In this document: in pieces, positions 53,640 to 61,736 of the stretch
Position numbering within the stretch: position 1 is the first letter of the stretch
How the letters are laid out: each line of letters starts with the position of its first letter
Assembly (NCBI GenBank): GCA_963831155.1
Contig: CAWHOY010000005.1
Span: 1,018,572-1,082,571 of the forward strand
Reading direction: 5' to 3'
Length of the DNA: 64,000 bases
DNA from: CAVRXQ01 sp963831155
Lineage (GTDB): Bacteria; Actinomycetota; Acidimicrobiia; Acidimicrobiales; Bog-793
The notes under the pieces: generated by a model
Database searches by the model: none
Seen by the model: only the letters and a program-made list of their open reading frames with translations
What the model was told of the DNA's origin: nothing
Made by a program: the position numbers and the translations under genes

Positions 53640-54572
53640 GTGAACGCAACTCCACCGTCGAGTACCGCGCTCTTTCGGCCGGCACACACCGCCGTGGAAG
53701 TCGGGGATTGGGTTAGTGAAGGTCGTCCTGGAAGCGCGTGGCGGCTGATCGGCGCAACCTTCCTCGAACACAAGCTCGCTCGCGTCGGGTTGCTGTTCAT
53801 CCTCCTAGAGGTGGGATTCTGCTTTATCGGTCCGCTCGTTTACCCGACCAACCAGTACCGCTCGAGCATTTTCATCAACTTGGCGCCATCGACGTCGCAT
53901 CCTTTGGGCACGGACAACAACGGCTTCGACGTCCTCGGGCGGTTGATGGCGGGCGGTCGCACGACCCTCGAGATCTCGTTCGGGGTCGCGGTGTGCTCAA
54001 CGTTGCTCGGCATGCTCTGGGGGGCGATCTCGGGATTCACCGGCGGCAGGCTCGACGCAGCGATGTCGCGTCTGCTCGACGTCTTCATTTCGATTCCGCC
54101 GTTATTCGTCTTCATCTACCTCGCCACGGTGTACCGCCCGACGCTGCTGTTACTCATCGTGGTGCTGTCAGGTCTCTCGTGGCTGATCCCCGCGCGTCTC
54201 ATACGCGGAGAGACACTCGCTCTGCGCACCCGCGAGTACGTACAGGCAGCTCAGCTCATGGGTGGACACGGCTTATGGATCATGCGACGCCACATTTTTC
54301 ACAATGTCATCGGCACCATTGTGGTGAGCGCAACCTTCCAGATCACCAACGCCATACTCATCCTCGCCACCCTCGACTTCTTCGGGTTCGGACTACCTCC
54401 ACCAGCACCCACGTGGGGCGGGATGCTCGCGAATGGAATCAATTACCTGTATGACGGGTACTGGTGGCAGATATATCCAGTGGCTGCCTTGATCGTCTGC
54501 ACCGTCGTCGCGGTCAGTTTCATCGGCGACGCGCTTCGCGACGCGTTCGAAGTGAGGCTCCAGCGCCGATAA
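53640..54572 (+). CDS. Peptide-type ABC permease, DppC-like
   Basis: 310 residues from GTG 53640. N-terminal GSAWRLIGATFLEHKLARVGLLFILLEVG, then HPLGTDNNGFDVLGRLMAGGRTTLEIS, a DppC hallmark. EAA loop REYVQAAQLMGGHGLWIMRRHIFHNV. Ends FIGDALRDAFEVRLQRR. About six segments. The next gene should encode DppD/DppF ATPases, but coding ends 38 bp before a tRNA fragment. Confidence 0.92.
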   Translation: MNATPPSSTALFRPAHTAVEVGDWVSEGRPGSAWRLIGATFLEHKLARVGLLFILLEVGFCFIGPLVYPTNQYRSSIFINLAPSTSHPLGTDNNGFDVLGRLMAGGRTTLEISFGVAVCSTLLGMLWGAISGFTGGRLDAAMSRLLDVFISIPPLFVFIYLATVYRPTLLLLIVVLSGLSWLIPARLIRGETLALRTREYVQAAQLMGGHGLWIMRRHIFHNVIGTIVVSATFQITNAILILATLDFFGFGLPPPAPTWGGMLANGINYLYDGYWWQIYPVAALIVCTVVAVSFIGDALRDAFEVRLQRR

Positions 54573-54610
54573 GAAGAGACACTTCATGACTCACTTGCGA
54601 GAGAAAAGTT

Positions 54611-54634
54611 GTGGCAAGGGGAGGATTTGAACCT
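54611..54634 (-). repeat. Partial third copy of the tRNA-Met 3' fragment
   Basis: Matches the left part of the 44-bp repeat over 24 bp with two mismatches, up to AGGATTTGAACCT, then diverges. It lies right after dppC and points the same way as the other copies. Probably an incomplete or old att site. Confidence 0.5.
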
Positions 54635-55041
54635 AATCCGGGTCCGTGACCGTGCGGTCGACGACTTCGTCACTGGCGCGCGCCACGGCATCGCCGCGTG
54701 AAACCTGTCACATCCCCCAGAGTTGGGACCCCAAGGATGGCTAGTAGTCGGGTCACTGGCGCTCTTCGCTGACACGAATCCTTTCGGAACCCAGCGGGCT
54801 GCACGGCCTCGACGAGCAGGACGAGTGGGGCGACCCTGCCTCATTCCGTGAGGACCGGGGCGAGTTGACCTCTCTCCCCGCGAGGACCAGGTGTGTTGGT
54901 ACGAGTTACCGCTCGTCCGATCGCGTTCGCCGGGAATCCGAAGACAAACGTTTCGCCGATTGGGTTGATGACGCCACCATGACCGGTATGTGAGCCAACC
55001 GCATCGAATCTCAGATTGTGGCTCTGAGCTGGACTTTTCTA
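54635..55041. other. 407-bp stretch without a recognisable gene
   Basis: No coding pattern, RNA or repeat that I can support. A CDS for the missing ABC ATPases is not here. The end next to the right tRNA repeat has GGACTTTTC, shared with the left repeat flank. Confidence 0.4.
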
Positions 55042-55085
55042 GTGGCGGGGGGAGGATTTGAACCTCCGACCTTCGGGTTATGAGG
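55042..55085 (-). repeat. tRNA-Met 3' half, right copy of the 44-bp direct repeat
   Basis: Identical in all 44 bases and orientation to 47657-47700. Again only the anticodon-loop to acceptor part is present; the following GGGCGAGCACC does not form a tRNA 5' half. Confidence 0.8.
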
Positions 55086-55732
55086 GCGAGCACCACCGTC
55101 TTTGGCGTGACACCTCGTCCGTGTCGGAGCGTGGAGCTGGAGCTCTCATCCGCTCCGAGCCATCAAGTTTGGCGAAGTTACGCGCAGTTGTAGTTACGAA
55201 AGTAGTAATGACCACCCGTTCTGTGGTCGGTGATTGGCCCGACCGGCAGCGTCGACGCCGCACTCGCCGCGCTCACGGGACTCCACGGCATCGAGGGAAC
55301 CTATGAGGCGATTGGAGAGGCACCGTTTTTCATCGTGGTTCCCGTCGGGCACGGCGGGGGTGATGAGCCAACAAGTCGAGGACCTTTCACCCAGAGAGAA
55401 ACACCATCGGGTACCGGAGTTCTCTAGCGCAGACCCGGCGGTAGGGGCGTGTCGGCGAGCGAATAGCCACGAGCGTGTTATGGGGCAGCTCGTCGGCAAC
55501 AAGGAGGGCTTCCAAATCGACGACATGGTTCCGGGCACCATGAGCCCACACGGCCACCGTGATCAACCGAATGGACTGCCTCACTCGTCGAGGCCGAGCA
55601 AAGCGGGCACGTCCTTCAACGACTCCGCCTGGAAGACTCTCTGCCCGGCGCCGTAACAGAACGGCAGCCAACCCCCCGGGAACCCCCCTAGTTCTCGACT
55701 TTGGCCAACCGTTGCGTCAGGAGTTGACTGCG
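55086..55732. other. 650-bp stretch without a confident gene
   Basis: One plus-strand frame (about 55233-55427) reads GSVDAALAALTGLHGIEGTY then EAIGEAPFFIVVPVGHGGGD, which looks protein-like but matches nothing I know, and another (55354-55656) starts MSQQVEDLSPREKHHRVP. Neither has a good ribosome site. Probably decayed genes. Confidence 0.3.
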
Positions 55733-56374
55733 TCAGCAATGGACGAGCCGGACGTCATTCCGTTTGACAAACTGCGCATCGCCCGTGATCACGTGTATGT
55801 CACGGTGCAAGTGCTGTGACGCACCCGGCGTGATGTCACCGTTCGTGCCCGTAGTGGCGACTGCAGTGTTGACATCGGCACCGGCACGGTTGCGGATTGT
55901 CGCTTCGACCGAGCACGTCACTTGGCCGCCCGTCTTCCCGCTGTTGACCCAGTCGATATAGACGCGAATCGTGCTCGGGCCGAGTGCGAGCACGCTCTGC
56001 ACCTTGGCTGTGATGTGAGACTGGGGCCCTCCGGGCGCGGTGGTCAAGCCGACCGGCGTGAGGATCGCGACCGCGATGGCGATGGCGGCACCGACGACGA
56101 TGAACACGCCAAGAGTCGCGTAGGCAAGCTTCTTTCTCTTCACGATCGGTGGTTGTGCCTCCGCGTCCATCGCCTCGGCGGCGATGTCTTCGGGCCGCCC
56201 GATCCGTTCGAGCAGGTTCCGGAGGCTGGCACTGGTCGGGTTCTCCAGTTCGGTCCGAGACTCGGCGATGTGATCCGCGATCTCGGCGAGCAATTGCTCT
56301 CGCCTGGGTGAAGGCACGTACGCGAGCGCAAGCTCGAGCCGAGCCATGTAGTCGACGACCGGGTCGACGTCCAT
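55733..56374 (-). CDS. HAAS/DUF1700-type membrane protein (second of the PadR cassette)
   Basis: 213 residues from the ATG at 56374, preceded by GAGGAG; an ATG at 56389 is also in frame. The HAAS domain (MARLELALAYVPSPRREQLLAEIADHIAE, then RIGRPEDIAAEAM) occupies the N-terminal 70 residues. One membrane helix, LAYATLGVFIVVGAAIAIAVAI, follows, then an extracytoplasmic beta-rich region (VYIDWVNSGKTGGQVTCSVEA) with two Cys. Such proteins with PadR regulators sense envelope state. 17 bp after the upstream HAAS gene. Confidence 0.82.
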   Translation of the reverse strand: MDVDPVVDYMARLELALAYVPSPRREQLLAEIADHIAESRTELENPTSASLRNLLERIGRPEDIAAEAMDAEAQPPIVKRKKLAYATLGVFIVVGAAIAIAVAILTPVGLTTAPGGPQSHITAKVQSVLALGPSTIRVYIDWVNSGKTGGQVTCSVEATIRNRAGADVNTAVATTGTNGDITPGASQHLHRDIHVITGDAQFVKRNDVRLVHC

Positions 56375-56391
56375 CTCGTTTCTCCTCATGG

Positions 56392-57162
56392 TTATGTCCC
56401 ATCTCGAAACTGGCCGCTCGAATAGCCCGCCTGCTCATGCCCCGGCACGTCTGCCCCAGACTCACCGGGGCGTCGCGTCACAGACCCGGCCGCCGGCCAG
56501 GCCGGCAGGCGCGGTCTCCGGAAGCGGAGGTTCAGGTAGATCGCGGTCAGCACGGGCAAGAGAAAGAGCACCGCGACGAGTACGTCCCCACCGGCACCGG
56601 CGACGGGGAGAAACGTATGCGTCCCGAACTGGCACTGACTCAGCCGGGTGGTTCCCCCGTCACCCGACGTTGAGCCGACCCCGCCGAGCGGCGCACACGG
56701 TCGGGTCGGAGTCCCTGCGAAGGCCGGGATCACGACGTAGAGCACGGCCGGCAGCAATCCGCCTGGAAGCACGAACGTGCCGATGAGCTTGTCGAGCAAG
56801 GTCCAGGCGATCGAGTTCCAGAGCGACCGCACTCCCGCCACCCATCCCACGACCGGCAACACGAGGCCGCCGACGAGCAGCAATACAACGGTCCATACCT
56901 CTTGCCGGGTGCCAGCGCCGGAGGTTGGCTCGATTTCTGTCTCGACCGCTTCCCTGGCGATGTCCTCGGGTCGTCCGATCCGATTGAGCATCTTTGCGAC
57001 TTCGGCCACCGAAGGATCGGCGAGCTCCGCCCGAGCCTGTGCCAGATGCTCAGCAATCTCGGCCACGAGTAGCCGGCGCCGCGGCCGCGGGAGTGGCGAC
57101 AGAGCGAGATCCAGCTGCTTCAGGTAGCGCTTCGTCATTCGCTCGGAGTGGGAGGCCTTCAT
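56392..57162 (-). CDS. HAAS/DUF1700-type membrane protein
   Basis: 256 residues; ATG overlaps the PadR stop as ATGA, so translation is coupled. N-terminal HAAS domain (YLKQLDLALSPLPRPRRRLLVAEIAEHLAQ, then RIGRPEDIAREAVE) with the same Gly-Arg-Pro-Glu-Asp-Ile-Ala signature as the next gene. Three membrane segments follow (VVLLLVGGLVLPVVGWVAG is one; LVAVLFLLPVLTAIYLNL the last). An extracytoplasmic loop with PCAPLGG and CQFG may form a disulfide. Function not assigned. Confidence 0.85.
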   Translation of the reverse strand: MKASHSERMTKRYLKQLDLALSPLPRPRRRLLVAEIAEHLAQARAELADPSVAEVAKMLNRIGRPEDIAREAVETEIEPTSGAGTRQEVWTVVLLLVGGLVLPVVGWVAGVRSLWNSIAWTLLDKLIGTFVLPGGLLPAVLYVVIPAFAGTPTRPCAPLGGVGSTSGDGGTTRLSQCQFGTHTFLPVAGAGGDVLVAVLFLLPVLTAIYLNLRFRRPRLPAWPAAGSVTRRPGESGADVPGHEQAGYSSGQFRDGT

Positions 57163-57509
57163 GACGAGCCTCCCAGGGCGAGAACCCGGTCGACGGAGTC
57201 CCGGAAGCGGGTCCACTGCTCAACGAACGCATCGAGCGCTTCTTCTCCCTCGGACGTGATGCTGTAGTAACGCCGTGGGGGGCCCTGCTGAGACTCGCGC
57301 CAAGTGGTCTCGACTAGACGGTCACTCCTGAGGCGAGACAGGAGCGGGTAGATGGTGCCCTCGGTCGTCACGAGGCCGTCGTTCTCGGCGAGCAAGCGCA
57401 CAAGGTCGAAGCCGTACCGCTCCTCCTTGCGGAGCAACGCGAGTACGCAGTACTCGATCGCCCCTCGCCTCATCTGGCTCAAGAGCTTGGCGGTTATACC
57501 GGGTACCAT
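57159..57509 (-). CDS. PadR-family transcriptional repressor
   Basis: 116 residues. Winged helix: RRGAIEYCVLALLRKEERYGFDLVRLL, then TTEGTIYPLLSRLRSDRLVE, and the family GPPRRYYSITSEGEEALDAF. Two-helix C-terminal dimer arm is short. The ATG lies inside a strong palindromic operator, so it is probably autoregulated. Leads an operon with two HAAS proteins. Confidence 0.92.
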   Translation of the reverse strand: MVPGITAKLLSQMRRGAIEYCVLALLRKEERYGFDLVRLLAENDGLVTTEGTIYPLLSRLRSDRLVETTWRESQQGPPRRYYSITSEGEEALDAFVEQWTRFRDSVDRVLALGGSS

Positions 57510-57524
57510 GTATTACATGATACC
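57502..57524. promoter_or_regulatory. PadR operator overlapping the padR start codon
   Basis: GGTATCATGTA-A-TACATGGTACC (read on the minus strand) is a 23-bp inverted repeat with 10 of 11 symmetric positions. It contains ATGTA...TACAT, the PadR-type core, and covers the ATG at 57507-57509. Few bases remain for a leader, so the transcript is probably near-leaderless and bound PadR would block transcription. Confidence 0.7.
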
Positions 57525-57713
57525 TGGCAGACCGAGGCACGTCGAGTGGCAGCCTCGGCGGTCTACTTCAGGAGGTCGGTGGCGACGGGCCGGAATCTTC
57601 GCCCGGGAGGCGTGTGGCTGTAGCAGCCCGAGCGTCTACTCGGCGATCGGCCCTGTGACCCAGAATGTGCACCCCGGCGAGCTGCGGTCGCGTAGCGAAA
57701 GTGATGCGATGAA

Positions 57714-57767
57714 GGAGCGGGGCCTCCGCTCCCCGTGAGGGTTCCAGTTTCCAAACATCGAAACTGG
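57714..57767 (+). ncRNA. Two adjacent hairpins upstream of the IS110 recombinase, bridge-RNA candidate
   Basis: GGAGCGG-N5-CCGCTCC (57714-57732) and CCAGTTTC-N8-GAAACTGG (57744-57767), the latter extendable with G-U pairs. They lie in the 280-bp non-coding space between padR and the recombinase. In the IS110 group the left end encodes the bridge RNA that guides target and donor recognition. Loop complementarity to ends was not tested. Confidence 0.35.
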
Positions 57768-57804
57768 GGCTTCTCACAGCAGTCTCACGACAAGGGAGGC
57801 CCCT

Positions 57805-58815
57805 ATGGAGCGAGAGTACGTCGGCATCGACCTGCACCGTCGCCGGTCGGTGATCGTGCGCATGGGCGCGGACGGCGAGCAGCGCTCGAGCGTGCGCATC
57901 GACAACGACCCAGGTGAGTTCGCGGCCGCGGTGTTGGCGGCACCGGCCGGCAGCGACGTGATCCTCGAAGCCACCTACGGCTGGTACTGGGCGGCGGACC
58001 TTCTCTCCGACCTCGGTTACGTCGTCCACCTCGCCAACCCGAAGGGCAACGACTGGGGGCACCGGCGGGTGAAAAACGACGAGCGCGACGCGCACGACCT
58101 CGCCGACTTGTTGCGACTCGGCCGTCTCGCCGAGGCCTGGATCGCACCGCCGGAGCTCCGCGAGCTAAAAGAGCTCGTCAGATTCCGCAACAAGCTCTCA
58201 TGCATGCGCACGGGGGTGAAGGCACAGGCGCACGCCGTGCTCGCAAAGAACGGTGTGCTCCCCGTCCGCAACGACATGTGGGGGATCGGCGGTGCCGCGC
58301 AGTTCGATGCCTTGGAGATCCCTCGTGCCTATTCGCACCGCATCGAGGTGCTGAGAGACCTCGTCTGTTTCTTCAACCGCGAGATCATCGAGATCGACCG
58401 CCAGACACACCTTCTGTTGCGCGACGATCCCGGTTACCAGGCGGTGCAGGCGATCTACGGCGTCGGCGAGGTGATGGCGGCGATCTTCGTCTCAGAGATC
58501 GGCGACGTCTCGCGCTTCGGATCACCAGAGGCACTCTGTTCGTGGGCGGGGCTCACGCCGATCCATCGCGAGTCCGACACCAAGGTCCACCGCGGTCGGA
58601 TCACCAAACAGGGCTCGCGTCTCGTGCGCTGGGCAGCGGTCGAGACCGTCGCCCGCTATCACGGCGGCATCTTCGAGGCGTCGTTCCAGTCAATTGCCGA
58701 ACGACGCGGCAAGAAAAAGGCTGTTGTCGCGATCGCCCGCAAAGTCCTCACGCTCGTCTATTACGGGCTCCGAGACGGAGAGATCCGCTGTCTCAAGAGC
58801 CCGAGAGCGGCGTGA
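57805..58815 (+). CDS. IS110-family transposase (DEDD recombinase)
   Basis: 336 residues. N-terminal RuvC-like domain: EYVGIDLHRRRSVIVRM, Glu in VILEATYGWYW, and KNDERDAHDLADLLR with the Asp pair. C-terminal Tnp_20-like domain: YQAVQAIYGVGEVMAAIFVSEIGDVSRF, WAGLTPIH, RGRITKQGSRLVRWAAVETV, with the catalytic Ser of GSRLVRW. Element ends cannot be fixed without a comparison; IS110 has no true terminal inverted repeats. Intact, may be active. Confidence 0.94.
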   Translation: MEREYVGIDLHRRRSVIVRMGADGEQRSSVRIDNDPGEFAAAVLAAPAGSDVILEATYGWYWAADLLSDLGYVVHLANPKGNDWGHRRVKNDERDAHDLADLLRLGRLAEAWIAPPELRELKELVRFRNKLSCMRTGVKAQAHAVLAKNGVLPVRNDMWGIGGAAQFDALEIPRAYSHRIEVLRDLVCFFNREIIEIDRQTHLLLRDDPGYQAVQAIYGVGEVMAAIFVSEIGDVSRFGSPEALCSWAGLTPIHRESDTKVHRGRITKQGSRLVRWAAVETVARYHGGIFEASFQSIAERRGKKKAVVAIARKVLTLVYYGLRDGEIRCLKSPRAA

Positions 58816-59557
58816 CGCTCGGACGCGGACGGGCGCGAGCTCGGGATACGGCAGGGCCCCCACTCGAAGGAGTGGCGCGGCCGGCAAAGTGATTGAGCCC
58901 GCCCGTTCGCGGCCGGAACACACCATGCTGAGCGACTCAGCGAAGACATGCCTCGGCAACCGAGCTTGCCCCTCTCACGATCTCTGACGCGAGAGACCTT
59001 GGTGTGAACTCAGGCGGCTCGACGCCGCCGACCACAACCTGAGAAATCCTGCGCCGCTCGGCGCCGGCGAAAAGGTCGTTCGTCCTCGCTTCGCTGTGGG
59101 CGCTCCACCTTGACCCCGACGCCGCGATGGCGCGCGTCTTCAATCAAGTTGTGCGGCTCGCTGTCGACCTAGCGACGAGGAAGAAGCACCTGGCGCAGCA
59201 TTGACACGGCCCCGCTCCTTCAGACATGCCGTACTGGGGCGGTTGCGTAACTGGAAGACACGTCTTAATTGGGTTCAATTAATCGCGAGTCCCGTCTGGC
59301 TTTGTCACCGAGCCGGTGTTCGGCGGCGGCGTGCGATGGCGCCGGTGCACGTCGTTTTGGAGCAGGCTGCGGGTCCATGAGGTCGGATCCTCAACATCGA
59401 GGGGCGGAATGCCGTTAATAGGGATGGAGTGTCGACCGACCGGGTCGATGCCCGCCTGTTTCTGAACCTGTCCAAGCGGGGCCACCCACCGTTAGAGGTT
59501 GGCGGTCGCTGAGGCCGCCCGGGCCCGGACGGAACGCTTGTTGATAGGGGAAGTCAT
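58816..59557. other. 740-bp stretch: IS110 right end and gene debris
   Basis: A perfect hairpin CCACTC-GAAG-GAGTGG at 58860-58875 may belong to the IS right end. From about 59091 a plus-strand frame reads WALHLDPDAAMARVFNQVVR and then LAVDLATRKKHLAQH-stop, protein-like but unrecognised. Nothing else is supported up to the adhesin gene. Confidence 0.35.
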
Positions 59558-60679
59558 ATGAAATCGGCAAGTTATTTAACCAATGCTGGCCGTCTGCGCT
59601 GCTGGTTTTCGGCACTGTTGGCTGTGGGAGTCGTTTCCGCGATGGCGCTCTTTGTGGGCGGGATCTCTGCCGGGTCAGCGGGAGCGACCCAGGCTCCGGT
59701 GCCCCTGGGGACGGCCGCTTCCTTCGCGATCTTGTCGTCCCAAGGGATTTCGAGCACAGCCAACCCGACGCCGCCATTTATCACAGGCGACATCGGAGTA
59801 GATGACTTGCCCGGCACCACCATCACCGGATTAACCACGACAGATGTCACCGGCACGATCTATTCAGTCGATAGCTCTGGTCCTGCAGGTTCCGCGGGGG
59901 ACGACCCAGGGTTATTGAGCACAGCTGCTGCTGATCTCGGTACTGCGTACACATCAGCGGCAGGTGCATCACCGACGAACAACACGAATTACGCCGACAT
60001 CACCGGACTGACCCTCGGCCCGGGGGTGTACAACGCGACCTCGACGATGGACCTGACGGGAACGGTCACCCTGAACGGGAACGGGGTGTACATCTTCCAG
60101 GTTGGCTCCGGCCTGACGACCTCGACGACGAGCACGGTGGCGCTCGAAAACGGGGCGCAAGCGGGCTGCGTCTTCTGGCAGGTGGGTAGCTCGGCGACGT
60201 TGGCCGGTGGCACGTTCAACGGGACCATTTTGGCTCTGACCTCGATCTCGATCGCCTCGACTGCCTCGGTCACTGGACGGCTGTTGGCGAAAACCGGAGC
60301 AGTCACCCTCGTCGACGACACCATTACCGCGCCGCCAGCGTGCACGGTTTCGGCATCGACAACGACAACGACGACAACCACGACCTCGCCATCAAAAACG
60401 ACCGCGGCAAAAAAGCCAACGACTAAGACAGTGGCGAAGACGCCGGTGACGAAGAAGCCGGTGACGAAGAAGCCGGCAGTCGCTCTCCCGGCAAAGCCCA
60501 CACCGAAGGCTGTAGTCACGCCGACGCCGAAGTCCCCGACCGTGGTGCCTCCGGCCAAGACCGGTGAGCCATGGGCTGGCTGGCCGTACTGGCTTCTCGT
60601 GATACTTGTCGCGAGTCTGGGGGTCGGTGCCCTAGACCAGGCTCGGCGGCGTCGTGCACCAGCAGCCCGGAATTTCTGA
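59558..60679 (+). CDS. Secreted DUF3494 (ice-binding-type) surface adhesin with sorting signal
   Basis: 373 residues. Signal peptide (CWFSALLAVGVVSAMALFVGG ... SAGATQA). DUF3494 beta-helix: LGTAASFAILSSQGISST, ITGDIGVDD, TTDVTGTIYSVD, LTLGPGVYNATSTMDLTG, GVYIFQVGSGLTTS, GCVFWQVGSSATL and ILALTSISI. A Thr/Lys/Pro linker (PVTKKPVTKKPAV; 15-bp DNA units GTGACGAAGAAGCCG at 60446 and 60461) leads to PPAKTGEP, a hydrophobic helix (YWLLVILVASLGVGAL) and RRRRAP, the layout of sortase substrates. The sortase gene follows and overlaps. Confidence 0.87.
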   Translation: MKSASYLTNAGRLRCWFSALLAVGVVSAMALFVGGISAGSAGATQAPVPLGTAASFAILSSQGISSTANPTPPFITGDIGVDDLPGTTITGLTTTDVTGTIYSVDSSGPAGSAGDDPGLLSTAAADLGTAYTSAAGASPTNNTNYADITGLTLGPGVYNATSTMDLTGTVTLNGNGVYIFQVGSGLTTSTTSTVALENGAQAGCVFWQVGSSATLAGGTFNGTILALTSISIASTASVTGRLLAKTGAVTLVDDTITAPPACTVSASTTTTTTTTTSPSKTTAAKKPTTKTVAKTPVTKKPVTKKPAVALPAKPTPKAVVTPTPKSPTVVPPAKTGEPWAGWPYWLLVILVASLGVGALDQARRRRAPAARNF

Positions 60680-61736
60680 ACTCACGTCCCGCTCTCAAAC
60701 ACACGGCACGGCCCGCCGATCCCGCCTTTGGGCGATGGTCGGCGGGCTGCTGCTCCTCGTGGCCGCAGCCAGTGTCGCCTACCCAATCTGGTGGAATCAC
60801 CGCTCTAGCTCGGTCGGACACGAATTGATCAAGCGAGCGCTCGCCGGTACCGCGCCCACGAAGAACTCGGTTCGCACCTGCAGGAATCGAACGACGACTG
60901 CCCTAGGCACACTCGATCACCCGGGCCTCCTCATGATTCCCGCCCTCGGACTCAAGGCTCCTGTGCTTCAGGGCATCGACGATGCGGTGTTCAACGTGGC
61001 CGTTGGTCATGATCCTTCCAGCGTGTGGCCGGGTTCGAACGGCGTGAGCGTGCTGCTCGCGCATGACGTCAGTTACTTCTCCGGCCTCGATCGCGTCAAG
61101 GACGGCGAGGAGGTGACCTGGATCGCTGGCTGCAGGGAGGACTTCTTTCGTGTGGTGGGTCACGAGGTGGTCCCGCCGGGTACCGCTCTCGCCGTACCGA
61201 CTGGAGGAACGGCGGGTTTGGCCCTGATTACTTGTTGGCCAACCGATGCGCTGTTCTGGACGACCGACCGCTACGTGGTCGAGGCCGTCTTCACCGGCGG
61301 ACAGTTTGTCGACCTGGCGACATCAGCTTCGCCACCCCCTCCGCTTCACTTGAGCGTCCCCGCTCCAGCAGTTCTCAAGAATGAAGGACTGTCGCTCGGA
61401 CGTTCGGGGGTCTTCGCTGGCACCCTCACGACGAGCGGCTCGTCGTCTCCTTCGTTCAGCGAGGGCCCTGATGCGCTGGCGGCCGCGAATCTTGCCCTGA
61501 GCGACTACGCGGCTGCCGACAAGACCGCCGCAGCCCAGAACCACTCCTGGTGGAAGGATCTGGCGCTGGCGGGAGTAGAACTCCCTGCTCCTTGGTCGCT
61601 CCGCTACGAAACGAACGTCACGCTTTCGGTCACGGGGAACATTGTCGAGGGGGCAACCCTCAGCTCACCCGCGGCAACCGTCACTCTCACAGTGCGAAAC
61701 GGATCCTTCTACGTTGCAAGCGTCACACCCCAATAA
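60654..61736 (+). CDS. Sortase (class D/E type) with C-terminal extension
   Basis: 360 residues from GTG 60654, overlapping the adhesin end by 26 bases; an internal ATG at 60735 is possible. Membrane helix MVGGLLLLVAAASVAYPIWW. Catalytic His137 in VSVLLAHDVSYFSGL, Cys194 in LALITCWPTDALF and Arg206 in TTDRYVVEAVF. The C-terminal ~140 residues are an extra region rich in Ser and Ala, unlike normal sortases. Probably attaches the adhesin to the envelope. The next gene starts on the last base of the stop (TAATG). Confidence 0.85.
   Translation: MHQQPGISELTSRSQTHGTARRSRLWAMVGGLLLLVAAASVAYPIWWNHRSSSVGHELIKRALAGTAPTKNSVRTCRNRTTTALGTLDHPGLLMIPALGLKAPVLQGIDDAVFNVAVGHDPSSVWPGSNGVSVLLAHDVSYFSGLDRVKDGEEVTWIAGCREDFFRVVGHEVVPPGTALAVPTGGTAGLALITCWPTDALFWTTDRYVVEAVFTGGQFVDLATSASPPPPLHLSVPAPAVLKNEGLSLGRSGVFAGTLTTSGSSSPSFSEGPDALAAANLALSDYAAADKTAAAQNHSWWKDLALAGVELPAPWSLRYETNVTLSVTGNIVEGATLSSPAATVTLTVRNGSFYVASVTPQ

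Larger units (their letters stand above)
47657..55085. mobile_element. Probable genomic island bounded by tRNA-derived direct repeats
   Basis: Two identical 44-bp tRNA-Met 3' fragments in the same orientation enclose 7.4 kb, with an integrase remnant immediately outside the left one. Inside are a Vsr and AKR remnant, TetR, a peptide-type ABC importer set (binding protein, amidase, two permeases) and a third partial tRNA fragment near the right end. Lack of an intact tRNA at either edge suggests that more than one event has occurred. Confidence 0.55.

Noticed and set aside
54584..55096. A 170-codon minus-strand frame starting with RRSEVQILPPP-type sequence
   Set aside because: The first residues are a translation of the tRNA-Met 3' fragment, and the remainder has no coding character.
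60446..60475. A CRISPR-like or minisatellite repeat
   Set aside because: Two 15-bp units encoding a Lys/Pro-rich linker; no spacers or more units.
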